Shown here: piece by piece, positions 21,429 to 31,690 of the stretch
Numbering within the stretch: position 1 is the first letter of the stretch
Layout: each line of letters opens with the position of its first letter
Assembly: GCA_963678675.1 (NCBI GenBank)
Contig: OY783194.1
Coordinates: 34,698,278-34,762,277, forward strand
Direction: 5' to 3'
Source of the DNA: Xiphydria camelus
Taxonomy: Eukaryota; Arthropoda; Insecta; Hymenoptera; Xiphydriidae
DNA: 64,000 bases
The notes under the pieces: model-generated
Seen by the model: the letters and a program-made list of their open reading frames with translations, nothing else
The model's database searches: none
Told to the model about the DNA's origin: nothing
Position numbers and translations under genes: made by a program

Positions 21429-24400
21429 GTGTCGAGAAAACATTCACGAAAAGAGGCAATTTTAAAACGTCTCTTTCTAGGATTTATTCGGGAACCACCG
21501 GGTGGGTAATACTCGCGAGTCGAGCGTGGTGGTATCGCGCAATGACAAATCCGAGCAATAACCTCGAACTGCCGCGGGTGTAAAATGTGCAAATGTGGGC
21601 AACCGGCACGAATCGTATACACAAGCTGGTTGAATTACCGCCGCGACCGGGTATAAAGTATAAACAACGGCGGGGCGGTGAGGTGCAAGGGGGTTGAGAC
21701 GAAGGCGGAGGTGATGGTGGCGGGCGAGGGCAGCCATAATATCTCGGAGCCACGCAACTTTTAATATCGAAGGGTGTTTTCTCACCTTTAGCATAATATT
21801 AGGCGGCGGATTTAAATTTAAAGGTCGCGGGATTCGAGCCCACCTATCTGATATGCTAATGGCATAATATCCAGCTACGACTCCCTCCGATAAAGGCTAA
21901 CCCGCAATCCCCATAAATAAAAGGTGTACATTCGACGGCGCCCGCAATGGCGTGCTCCGGCGACGAGCCGATTTCGGGCGAGGGTGAAATTCTGATCGTC
22001 GACTTTCGAGCTCGTCGGAAGAGCGGAACACGTTTTTATGAGAAATATCGTCGGATCTAAAAATTTCAGAGACTCTTACTCATGTTTTACCGGAAGCGTC
22101 GTTTTATAAAAAAAAAAGTTCGTAATTAAAAGTAGTCAGGTAACCCTATTAGGCGCGGCTGTATAAAAATGTAATTGTTAAAATGGTGCTCTTTTACTAC
22201 GTTTTTACATGCCACCCTTTGTATATACATTAGGTTACATAACCCGAATAAGCGATAATACGCCTTTTTGATAGATTTTCCAAGTCCGCCCCCTCGGAGC
22301 TTCGTGGGCGAAGCGATACTCGGGCTTGTAATTAAGAGTAACATGAGAACTCGAAGTCCGCGCGATAAGGGTGCACATGAAGGGGGTGACCTGTAAGAAA
22401 AATCGACGTCCCGGCGAGGTTTCCTCCCACCCCATCTCTCTCTCTCTCTCTTCCTCTCTCTCACTCGCATTGCGTGCCACTCCGCTAATCTCGAATAAAG
22501 TTTATGCACTGCAACCGTCCGCCACGACACTAGGCCTATTAATAGCGAGAGCTATAAACAAGCACTCCGTATCGGCTCCTCAAACAAACTTATATACACT
22601 CCCCGCGGAACCTTGTGAAAATAAACTCCGCCCATATGAGCTACACCGTATTAACCGAAATTACCATACCGAAATCGAATAAATAGTGAAATTAATCGAG
22701 CAATCTCGGATAGTATTTCAAGCTCTCCAATTTTCTTCGACTTTTCCACTCAATATCAATTTTCCTGACCGCTAGATACCGCGACTCCCTCTCCCACCCC
22801 CGCCGTCGATTGATCAACCCATCGCGAAAACGCATGCCATTATTTATGAGTACTATTTGTATGCAGAGGAGGATAATTAAAAACCTCAAGGGTCAAGGCC
22901 TGTGGCTGGAACATCGCGCCGCGAACGCGAAACACAACACCCCGATACAAAAATCGAAGGAGAAAAAGTCGGGGGCCAATTAGGCGATCGGAGAGACCCG
23001 GCGTAATTGTGAACCCCGTGGCGGAGACCCCAGCTGCACCTACCCACCGACTCTAACGTATTTGCTTTCTCTCGCCAATTTATAATATCGCCAGAAAATA
23101 AAAGTCGGCTCCACTCTCTCTCTCTCTCTTCTTTTCTTTACTTCGCTTTACTCTACTTAGCTTACTTGTGTCATCTACTTACTTGCTCAATCTATTTATT
23201 TTATTTTGCTTTTCTTACTTTACTTATTACTTACTTACTCACTTACTTATTTACTTACTTGCTTATTTAGTTATTTATTTATTTATTTACCTACTTATTT
23301 GCGTTTCTCTACTTTTTAATCTTAATTTTTCTTATATCTTTCCTTGCCAGCTCTTAGAGAACTTGCCCTAGAGCACAATAAACGCTTCTTCTTCTTCTCT
23401 CCGTCGGAGTCCGTTTTTCTTCGGCGTCGAAACGAGACGGCGCGCGGGTATACCTTCGATCGCGCCTCGCACTTGCTCTCGTCGCGAAAGTTGTGAGATG
23501 ATAAAAATTCCCGCGGAAAAAAAAGGTCAATCGCTCAACGAGGAGTCGAGAGGACGAGAGGATGAGGAACGGCAAGCCGGAGGAGTGCTGCAAGCTCCCG
23601 GCGAGAAGGAAATTAGAATTGAATAGTTGATGAATTTTAGGAGTGGCGCGGTACTCGGCGGTACGCGAAGCGTATACCTGGCGTGCGATATAGAGCCGTC
23701 CACCTCTCGTGTGCGGCGGATGCGTGTACGTACGCGGGGTATTACACGGATGTAGCGTGGCCATCTATCGCGGTGTTGAAAGCCGAGCTGTAAATAATTA
23801 GGAGCTCGTGTGGATTGAACTAAGGCAAATATTACGTACGCGCTTTCGTTCGTCGATGTGCACGGATGCGTTTATCGTGGTCCAGATGTGCAGGGAGCTT
23901 GCCCGGAATGTATCATTTTCTTTCTTATACTTTTCTCTTTAGGGAAATGTGCGGTGAAATAAAATATTCGCATTTTGCCCTATCTATAACCGTCACGAAT
24001 ATATCGGTCATAAGTCTACCTTTCATTTCACCGTTACAAATTTTACACAAAACTTTTTGTATAAATCTAAGAATTCTATCAAATTGATTGATTGTATTAT
24101 TGCGTTTGAAAATAAAGGCAATTTTTTTAACAGTGTAAGTCTACCTATTAATGTTATCGCGTTATCAGATTTTTTTTATCCTCCCGAACGCTTGAATATC
24201 AGTCGTGTACGTCTACCTATTAATATTATCTACATGATGGGTATAAGGTGCGGAACTGGGACTCGATCGAAGCGCCTAACAAAGGCGAGATCAGAGGAGA
24301 TAAAGACACTGTAGCTGTGTGATAGTCCAATATCTATATACCCGGAGGGTCGAGTCGGACTGGTCTCCTAGAAAGAGAGGGTGAGGACGAGCGGTGGAGA

Positions 24401-24793
24401 AAGGGACAGGGGGAAGAGAATACCAGAGGTATTATCCTTTAATCAAATACATTACAGGAAATTTATCGCGCCCCGCGAATTAATTAAATGCCGAAGGATA
24501 AATTCTCGCCGCTCTAAAGCTCACTGCCTACATGAAATTTAACATTCGATAAAATAAATCGCTCTCCCTCTAAAATCGTTCGCTCCCTCCCGCCTCGCCC
24601 TCTTTACTCGCGGGTATCCTCGCTATTTCCCTCTTTCTCCCTCTGTCTCTCTCACCCTCGTCTTTCCGTAATTATAGCATTGTAAATCTCGACATTGGCT
24701 CTCAGCTCGAACACCATCTTGAAACGGGTCGAGTGGAAGTAACCGTTCGAAACGGAGAGAACCTCGCGAGGTGCTTCGTTTCGAAAAAAAGTA
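21429..24793. other. unassigned sequence with microsatellites
   Basis: Holds CT runs at about 22435-22463 and 23116-23131 and a degenerate TTAC/TTAT tetranucleotide region at about 23150-23300. GTCTACCTATTAATRTTATC-like segments repeat near 24131 and 24205, with a shorter relative near 24010. No gene supported. Confidence 0.4.
23150..23300 (+). repeat. degenerate TTAC/TTAT tetranucleotide tract
   Basis: About 150 bp of TACT, TTAC and TTAT tetramers. The leucine- and tyrosine-rich 67-codon frame across it is an artefact of the repeat and should not be read as a membrane protein. Confidence 0.85.
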
Positions 24794-25007
24794 CACCGAG
24801 AAAAATAATTAGGTTAAAATGACAAAACACATCTAGTTAAAAATGTTTAGTTATTCCAACCAGAGTACTGGTCGGTTTAATCAAATATTGACTTATTCCA
24901 ATGAAATGCTTAGTTACTCAAACCAAATGTTTAGTTATTCAAACTAAAAAGCAGTCAATTTTACCAAACAGATGGAAAAATCATGTTTCGCTAAATGGTT
25001 TTGTGAC
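24794..25007 (-). mobile_element. family A MITE, cut off by hammerhead element copy 3
   Basis: Starts with CACCGAGAAAAATAATTAGG, continues with TTAAAATGACAAAACACATC and the AACTAAAC-type repeats of family A in minus orientation, and ends abruptly at AAATGGTTTTGTGA. Complete family A copies continue there with GGTCAT, CCAGGAT and a CTCAG terminus. Here the sequence switches directly to the hammerhead element. I see no family A sequence resuming after 25250. Confidence 0.75.
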
Positions 25008-25013
25008 GGCCTG

Positions 25014-25028
25014 CCGCCAGATGGCGTC
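25014..25028 (+). promoter_or_regulatory. CTCF-like motif in hammerhead element copy 3
   Basis: Reads CCGCCAGATGGCGTC, matching 14 of 15 positions of the Drosophila CTCF consensus as recalled. Same element position as in copies 1, 2 and 4. Confidence 0.35.
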
Positions 25029-25103
25029 GACCCTCTCGGCCCTCGACTCGCGGCTCCCGGCCCACGGCTCTCGGCTCTCGGTAGTGTCCGACAACGGTAC
25101 AGG

Positions 25104-25111
25104 TATATAAG
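25104..25111 (+). promoter_or_regulatory. TATA-like box upstream of ribozyme copy 3
   Basis: TATATAAG lies 34 nt before the first ribozyme base at 25145. A pol II start 28-32 nt downstream would fall at about 25133-25140, just before the ribozyme. Copies 2 and 4 keep related runs (CATATAGAAG and TATATACC) at the equivalent place. Promoter activity is inference. Confidence 0.3.
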
Positions 25112-25144
25112 AGCGCAACTGCCTGTCTCTTACGGAGGACCACA

Positions 25145-25217
25145 GAGCGTTTAGACTCAGGAGTCGGCCTAGCCTTACTGACGAGTCCACAGGCCGACTC
25201 CGCCTCCGAAACGCTCC
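25145..25217 (+). ncRNA. hammerhead ribozyme, decayed copy 3
   Basis: Stem III is GAGCGU (25145-25150) with ACGCUC (25211-25216), and the core CUGACGA (25178-25184) and GAAA (25208-25211) are intact. The cleavage triplet is GUU. Stem I has an extra base and two lost pairs. Stem II is broken because GGGAC is replaced by GCCUC. Complementarity between the loops is kept over at least ten bases (GGAGUCGGCC with GGCCGACUCC). Self-cleavage is probably lost. Confidence 0.75.
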
Positions 25218-25250
25218 GCCATGAGACGGCGACCTCACACGTCGCTACAG

Positions 25251-25898
25251 ATTGTTGTTTCTTGGTTTTCGGGTCAAAGAAGACGTTGAGCATACAATGT
25301 CGATCGAATTACAAATATGGATATCGCAACGGAGTTCGAATTAGACTCACGATTGCGTCGTCAACGGGTGCAATCTTCCTGCGACGAATAAAAGCTACGC
25401 GAACACGAGCACCCCTGCGGGTAATCGTCGATACCGCGCCAGCTCCGCGCACTCTGCACCGTGGCGTCGCGACATCACTGAAATCCATATCGTAAAGTAT
25501 AAATTATACAAACCAGTCAACTCACGCCCGTATATTGGACGACGCGCGTACACGCGCGGACGCGCGATACGTGGACATACGCGATGCGAACATTTATATC
25601 GGCCCTAAACCTACAAGTCCACCGGTTTATTCTTATGGTATACCCATACAGGCGCGTATACGATCAGTCGCCGCGTGTGCGCGCGTTTATTAGCATCCCA
25701 TTGCAATTCCACGGCGCGCCATTGTAACTCGAACGGGTTTTGCGTGTCACGTGTGAGGGGCATCGGGGAACGACGATCGTCGGTTGTGATCGCGGGCAGA
25801 CGCGTTTTGATCGTTTCAGTGATTGAAGGCTGCGCGGCGATTCTGACGATGCAGTTTTTTTTCCAAGGTCAAGACACATTTTTATTAGAATGCACGTA
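25251..25898. other. unassigned sequence
   Basis: No gene or repeat recognised. Frames at 25664-26014 run into the neighbouring MITE and have no motifs. Confidence 0.35.
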
Positions 25899-26147
25899 GA
25901 CTGAGAAACAAATTTGGTCAATCCTGGAGACGATGACCAAAACCGTTTGTTGAAATATGGATCCTCCATTTCTTTGGTCAGACTGACCACTTTTTGGTTG
26001 GAATAACTAAACATTTGGTTAGACTAGCTAAACATGTGGTTAGAATAACTAAGTATTTGGTTCAACTGTTCAGCATTTGGGTTGGAGTAACTAAACGTTT
26101 TTGACTAAACGCGTTTTGTCATTTTAACCTAATCATTTTTCTCAGCG
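25899..26147 (+). mobile_element. family A MITE, complete copy
   Basis: A 249-bp element with ends GACTGAGAAAC and TTTCTCAGCG and TA outside both ends. The interior holds several ACTAAACATTTGGTTRGA-type subrepeats of about 20-24 bp, so much of the element is a degenerate tandem array. The right side carries GCGTTTTGTCATTTTAACCT. Other copies are at 17112, 24794 (minus), 55016 (minus) and 63197. No protein. Confidence 0.85.
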
Positions 26148-27889
26148 TAGTTTGAAAATGCCGCACGAAGTCGAAGAGACGATCGAGCCAAAAATATAAA
26201 TATCTCCCTCGCGCTCTCACCCTCGAATCGGAGAAGGAAAGCGTGCTAATCGCGTATCAGGAAATTTTTGATCCGCACGCGGCGCTGCGGTTGATTTCTC
26301 CGTGCCACCGCTGAGGTCGTATCAACAAACGGCTCGCGTGCGGCACGGGTCGACAAAACAATCAGCTCCGCGGAGTGTCGGGGTTGCGCAAGGTATAAGG
26401 GCGAAGGTGGTGGTCGGTGGTCGAGATTGGCGGCCGATTCAGGGGGTAGGGGGCACGAGAACGCCGGCAACATCCATCATTGTTTCGCGGCGAAGACTGA
26501 TAGGGCGCCATTATCTTCGAACTCATTACGATCTCCTATTGATAAAGCTACAATTACGGCGCGCGCTGCTTGACGCGACGCGCCGCGCGGGAAGGAGATT
26601 GGGAAATTGAAATTTCTACTTTTCCAACGCGATCCCCTCTTCATCTTCGGTGAAGGAGAGAAAGCGAGACGTTAACGAGGAGTCGTTAAGGACTCCCCTT
26701 TCCACCTCACTCGAACGTCTTCCCTTTTTTCGTTTTTCAAGGAAAATCGAGCGTTCTTCGAGCTGCTCCGAACGGGGCCAATTAAGTTCGAGATACGCGC
26801 GACCCGAAGTACGTTCCAATGTTCTCGCGATAGCGTTAACCTTACCGCGCGGAGCCTCGAAAGACTATATTGTTTTGCTTATCGTTCTGGCTCTCGTTCG
26901 AACTGAAAGTGTGCCAGGGGGTTGCGCGCGCTCGCGAAATTAGCCGCGCTCAGCCCTCGCGAAGACGGTCGGACGCGACTGGTTCATTTTCGGGCTTATC
27001 CAAATCCGTGGGGGATCGTTAGCCCGCGAAGGAACGAGAAAACGTGACGGTGCGTTGGGTCTCTTCAACGCTGCTCGACGATAATGACGCAATTTTCGAT
27101 AATTATTGCATACAATAACGATTGAGAATATTTCATGTTAATTCAAACGATATACCGTTGCACTTGTTAATTTTTTTCGATTCGATTTCATCGCTATCCT
27201 ATTTTTTGGGAGGGGGTTTATCATTACCGAACGTCGATCACGCCGTTAACTATCAATATCAAAGCTCCATTAAGCTGTAACCATTTCCAAGAGCACATTT
27301 CGATTAGACCTTCGGCTTTCCCCGTCCGCACCACGCGGCCTCGTCGTCCGCATCTTGACGCGGGAGGAGTAAATCGACGGCGACAGATCGGTAAGAGGGC
27401 AACGAGGTCCTAGCCGCAACTGTCCAACTGTCGAATCCAGAACGTCTGCTGTTCTAATTTCTCGGTCGTTCCACGGGTCTATTTACCATTCTCCAGACTC
27501 TGCTCCCCGTTTCTCGTCCCCTGGACCGCATCCAACCCGGGACACATTCGTCCCGTTCCTAATCTATCGCGGAGCACGCCGCCTCGTCTCCGAAAGCACT
27601 CAATGGGGCGCGGCCAGTATCCCGAAGAGGACGCGATGCGGTCTGTCCCGTATTGTTTATTTACCAAATAAATTGCCTGCGGTTGACGCCGCGCTCCGGA
27701 GTCTACGCTCTACCTTTTACCGTCTACCTAATCCGAGAGCGGGGATATACGCGCGCGCGGGGGATCTTTATTATCGGATAAATTAAGCCCGACCGAGCTT
27801 AGCCCTCGATCGACCCCTCTTCGCTGGATTATTTCGCTAGCCCTGGGCGTTATCGAGCTCGATAGTGGTTCGTCAGATTTTTTCCTGTA
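26148..27889. other. unassigned CpG-rich sequence
   Basis: No repeats beyond short purine runs. The 102- and 97-codon frames (26302-26610, 26650-26943) show no motif. No gene supported. Confidence 0.35.
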
Positions 27890-28134
27890 CACTGAAAAGA
27901 AAAAAGAAAAAATTGCTTCATTCAACTATCGGTGAGGCTGAATACGGCGAACCTCACGGTGTAATTGTTTCAAGTAGGTGTTCACTTACTTCAACTTCAA
28001 TTTGATTCCTCTCTCTCTCTCTTTAACTGTATTTATTTTTCCTTACACTTTTATGGCATTGAAACAATTACGCTATGAAGTTCGCCATATTCCACTTCAC
28101 TGATGGTGGAATGAAGCAGATTTTTCTTTCAGCG
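27890..28134. mobile_element. family H MITE, copy 1
   Basis: A 245-bp element starting CACTGAAAAGAAAA and ending TTTTTCTTTCAGCG, with TA before the left end. The inverted inner arms (ATTCAACTATCGGTGAGGCT, AATACGGCGAACCTCACGGT, AATTGTTTC) pair with sequence at about 28065-28125. Homologous to 42030-42257. A CT run lies in the middle. Confidence 0.8.
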
Positions 28135-29737
28135 CATCTTTTCAATTTTCCGTGATCTCTTCTATCTTCTATTTATTATACATGTAAAAAGTACACACCT
28201 ATCATGACTGACTGACTGACTGATTTATCAACGCCAAGTCGAAACCACTGAAGCTAATAACATGACATTTGGACAGTAGGTTTCTTTTGTGAAGTAAGCA
28301 CCTACCAAAAAAGGATTTTACGAAATTCTTCCCCTCTAACGTGGTAAAATAGGGGTTGTAAGATTTATTTCGAGATCCACGCGGACGAAGTCGCGGGCAA
28401 AAATCTAGTTTTTCATATTCACTACGAGCAGTGTCTTCGATTTGCTATATTTCGAAATTTAATCAGATTGAAAATGGTTCACCCCACGATACACATTTAT
28501 TAATTGGAGATTCCTTATCTATTTTTATACTACAGTTTCGGCCCTCCCGGTAACTTTTTTACCTCCCGCAATCCCGAAGATCCGCGCGAAACTGTCGGCA
28601 AAATAAGAGACTCTCGCGGACGAATTAAAATCCGCGCAATTAGGAGGAAAGGGGATCTGCTCCCGACAGTTCGAAACGATTGAATTCTCCTCGAGACGCG
28701 CTCGCTCGTGCTCTTTTAATCGCGGACTTCCCCCTCTCTCGCGTTCGTCTCCACTCCTTCCCTCCCACCGCCGCCTACCGCATCCTTGGCCGAGAATCAA
28801 GCGAGCCTCGGAGAGACCGTACGAGCCGACTGTAAACTGGCGGACGCATAAAACTCAAAGTCAAACGCTCTGCGCGTAGAGCGGGCATCCGTAAACACGA
28901 GGATCGTATATACGTTTGGTCGTGGCGCTCTCTACGCGAGGTTCCCGATAAAATCTCAATTTATAAGTGTCCCACGGCCGCAATATCGAAGACCGAAGGC
29001 TAGATATGCCATTCTTACCGAGGGATACGGTATCAGGCCGATGATATTACTCGCGAGCACGCAACTACTTGGCATGCAAATGCATGAAAGCAATAAACTG
29101 CTCGATACGCTCCGCGGAATTTATTCGATCGGCGCTTCTTGCCGGCTAAATTCCCAATTTGTGCGGACGCTGACGCGCGGTCGACGAGTGCATGGTTTTT
29201 TGCGTTAACACTGCGCTGAAAGAAACGGGGAAAAAAGCGAAAATAAAAAACTGTAACTTTTAATATCACGCGATATTTCAATTACTCGATCGCTACATTC
29301 ATTTTTCTCCTCGGAAAGTAATTAAAGAGATTTCAAAATTAATCACGAGTCGACGACATCAAAAGTCGAGGGACCATGACCCGCCTCAAAAAACCGCGTG
29401 GCGAGCGAGCCCGCACCTGGTTGACACGATAATTATGACCCCGTATCGCGAGGAATAAATCGTACCGCCGTTCGGTATCTCGGATCATTAGTTATGGGCG
29501 TCGCGCAAAGAAAAGTCTTTAAAAAATAACTCCAGTTTTCGCGCCGAGCCGCGGCCAGGCGAAGCCGCTTCCACAACCCCGGCTATACCAGGGAGCCTCG
29601 ATCTTGATCAAGCCGAGCATCGCCGCCGCACGACTCGTAATCCAACTTGTGGATTAACCGCAGAGACCGTTTTGCCGTCCGATGCATACCGGGTGAAACG
29701 AATTTTCGCTTCGTCTCTTCTAGGCTTTCGACGCGAA
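28135..29737. other. unassigned sequence
   Basis: Contains a TGAC tetramer run (28205-28222). No gene or transposon recognised. Confidence 0.35.
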
Positions 29738-30100
29738 GGGGCTGTTCACTCGGGATATTTCGCTTGAAATCATGGAAAAATTACGAAAAAAATTTTTTTG
29801 AGATCTTTTAAAACCTCTGGAAATCTCTTGAAATTTCTTGAAATTTTTTGAAATCTTTTGAAATCATTTCTGAAGTCAGAAAAATTTCTGTGATTGCTAA
29901 ATTCCTGAACGTTGGAAAAATCTCGTGAAATCTCTGTGATTTCTTGGTGAACTCTCGTGAAATCTCTGGCAAACTCTTGAAATCAGCGGCTGCAGTGTGA
30001 CTTCGGAAATTACATGAAGTCCCTGGAAATTTCGGAAAATCTCTGGAAATCTCTGAAAGTCACAGAAAGATTTCCTTTAGTTTCCTGAGTGAATAGTCCC
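29738..30100. repeat. degenerate GAAATCTC repeat tract bounded by an 18-bp inverted repeat
   Basis: About 20-25 imperfect copies of a TGGAAATCTCT or TGAAATCTCT-like unit (10-14 bp) fill the segment. The boundaries GGGGCTGTTCACTCGGGA (29738) and TCCTGAGTGAATAGTCCC (to 30100) are inverted copies with three differences. This suggests a discrete mobile or amplified unit rather than an open-ended microsatellite. No coding capacity. The class is not identified. Confidence 0.65.
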
Positions 30101-31539
30101 TCGTTTCGACGTTTCTTCTCACGACTCGATGAGGCGGCGGAAAAATGTCCTCGTAAGTCTGCTATTAAAGGATAACGTCGAGCTTCGATGGACGTAGGCT
30201 TCCGCGACCGATTCCCGATATTATCACTTCGGGGAGGGGGGGGGGGGGGGGAAGAGGCATCGACAGCTCCGCGCGCCGAAAGTGAGAAAAGAAAGTGCCG
30301 GTCACGCTGCCCGGGACGGGTCTCTTTCGTGGGTCGTTAAATAATAGTCGGCTACCGATTGCCTCTTATTAAATTGTTAGATCTGCATTAGCCGCCCGAG
30401 GTCAGATTACAATCTGCTCATCGATCATTACCGGTAATGCGTTCTCAATTAATTTACCATGGGCACATCAAGAGGGTTCCCTTGGCGGGATATTAATTGA
30501 AGCTGCTTCTCTTCGGCGGGACTTTTTGATATTCAGAAAAAGTCCCGGTAGTAAGAAGTGCTCTACACGCGACGCCTCATTCGAGAGAAAGCACAGGGAA
30601 GAATTAGGTAACCGTACCGAGATTTATACCGTTCGTTCGCACGAATTCGGTAACAGTAAAGAATAAGCGGGCGAGCAGCGGCAAAATTCCATTTCGTCGT
30701 CTTCGTGGAAATCGTTCCTTCGCCTCTTTGGAATTTCCCGAATCGGTCGCGCCACCCGCGGCGGCGGTGATAGCGGCGGGATCGATCGATCAAAAAGTCG
30801 ATTCCCGATCGGACAATGGACCCTGACCGGATGAATCAAAGACATTCGATTTCCTTCACGCAGAGATAAAACTCCCCCTCCCCCCCTCTCTCTCTCTCTC
30901 TCCCTCTCCCGCAGTATTTTTCTCTTATTCGACGGAGGAGAAGTGCGTAATTTGGAGCACACAGCATCGGCGTCGGCAAGAGCGGAGGAGTGTTCCCCGT
31001 CCGCGGCAGAGGGATCGGACCTCCCGCCCGCGATCACAATAAAGTGGCAGCCCGCCAACAATGCAGAGAATGGCGCGGCGCTGCGACCAAAAATTACTCC
31101 GACAAAAACTATACAATTTCGATTCGGAACCAACTGATCGCTTTTTTATCCGCTACTGAGTTAATGACTGCATTATGATGATTGCGGTGTCAATCTTCAT
31201 TTGCGGCTTCAAGGAACGCGCCGCGGCGGACACTGCACCGGTAGTCGATTGGAAATGACGACCCACCCGGGGTTTTCGATGCCACTGTTTATTAATTACT
31301 TTTCTCTCGAACTCCCATCACTCTCTCTTCCTCTTTCTCTCTATTTCTACCCTTTCTGTTATTTTTACGCTGATACAAAAATAGACCTCAATCGACCAAA
31401 TATTGTGATATCGGTCATTTTATGGGAAAAATTAATAATGTTTTCACATGTTGATATTTTAAAGTTGATATTTTAAAGTAAAATTGTTGATATCTTATAG
31501 TTTTTTTGAAACATCGATCTAATAAATATGTTTTTCATA
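30101..31539. other. unassigned sequence with homopolymer and CT runs
   Basis: A G-rich run lies at about 30233-30252 and a CT run at about 30882-30908. TTGATATTTTAAAG is tandemly repeated at about 31451-31480. The AT-rich stretch 30330-30500 contains several ATTAAT sites but no evident gene. Confidence 0.35.
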
Positions 31540-31690
31540 ATCAGCCAGGGTGCACAAGCGATCGATTCCAGAGATTTGGATTTTCGCGAAAAATGAAAAA
31601 ATGTCAAGGGGTATTTTTTCGCGCCAATTCCGAAAATCTTATATTCATTGGTGAAATCTCAAAGGTAAACTGAGATATCGTCGATTTTAT
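31540..31690. repeat. family E diverged repeat
   Basis: An inverted half (GCGATCGATTCCAGAGATTT) is followed by a direct half (GGTATTTTTTCGCGCCAATT, CCGAAAATCTTAT, GAAATCTCAAAGGTAAACTG, AGATATCGTCGATTTTA), matching the organisation at 7245-7660 and 53120-53300. Confidence 0.55.

Larger units (their letters stand above)
25008..25250 (+). mobile_element. hammerhead-ribozyme element, copy 3 (reference length)
   Basis: The fullest copy. In order it has the CTCF-like motif (25014-25028), CGACCCTCTCGGCCCTCGAC, CTCTCGGTAGTGTCCGACAA, CGGTACAGGTATATAAGAGC, GAGGACCACAGAGCG, the ribozyme (25145-25217) and a tail ending CGCTACAG at 25250. It aligns with copy 2 end to end, giving a unit of about 243 bp. 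No coding capacity, no poly(A) tail and no clear target duplication, so the mobilisation mechanism is unknown. It adjoins the broken end of a family A MITE, which suggests insertion into it. Confidence 0.85.

Noticed and set aside
21825..21855. GGGATTCGAGCCC, resembling a tRNA T arm
   Set aside because: Stem imperfect and no A box or acceptor stem upstream.
23168..23371. Leucine- and tyrosine-rich 67-codon frame resembling a membrane protein
   Set aside because: It translates a TTAC/TTAT tetranucleotide tract.
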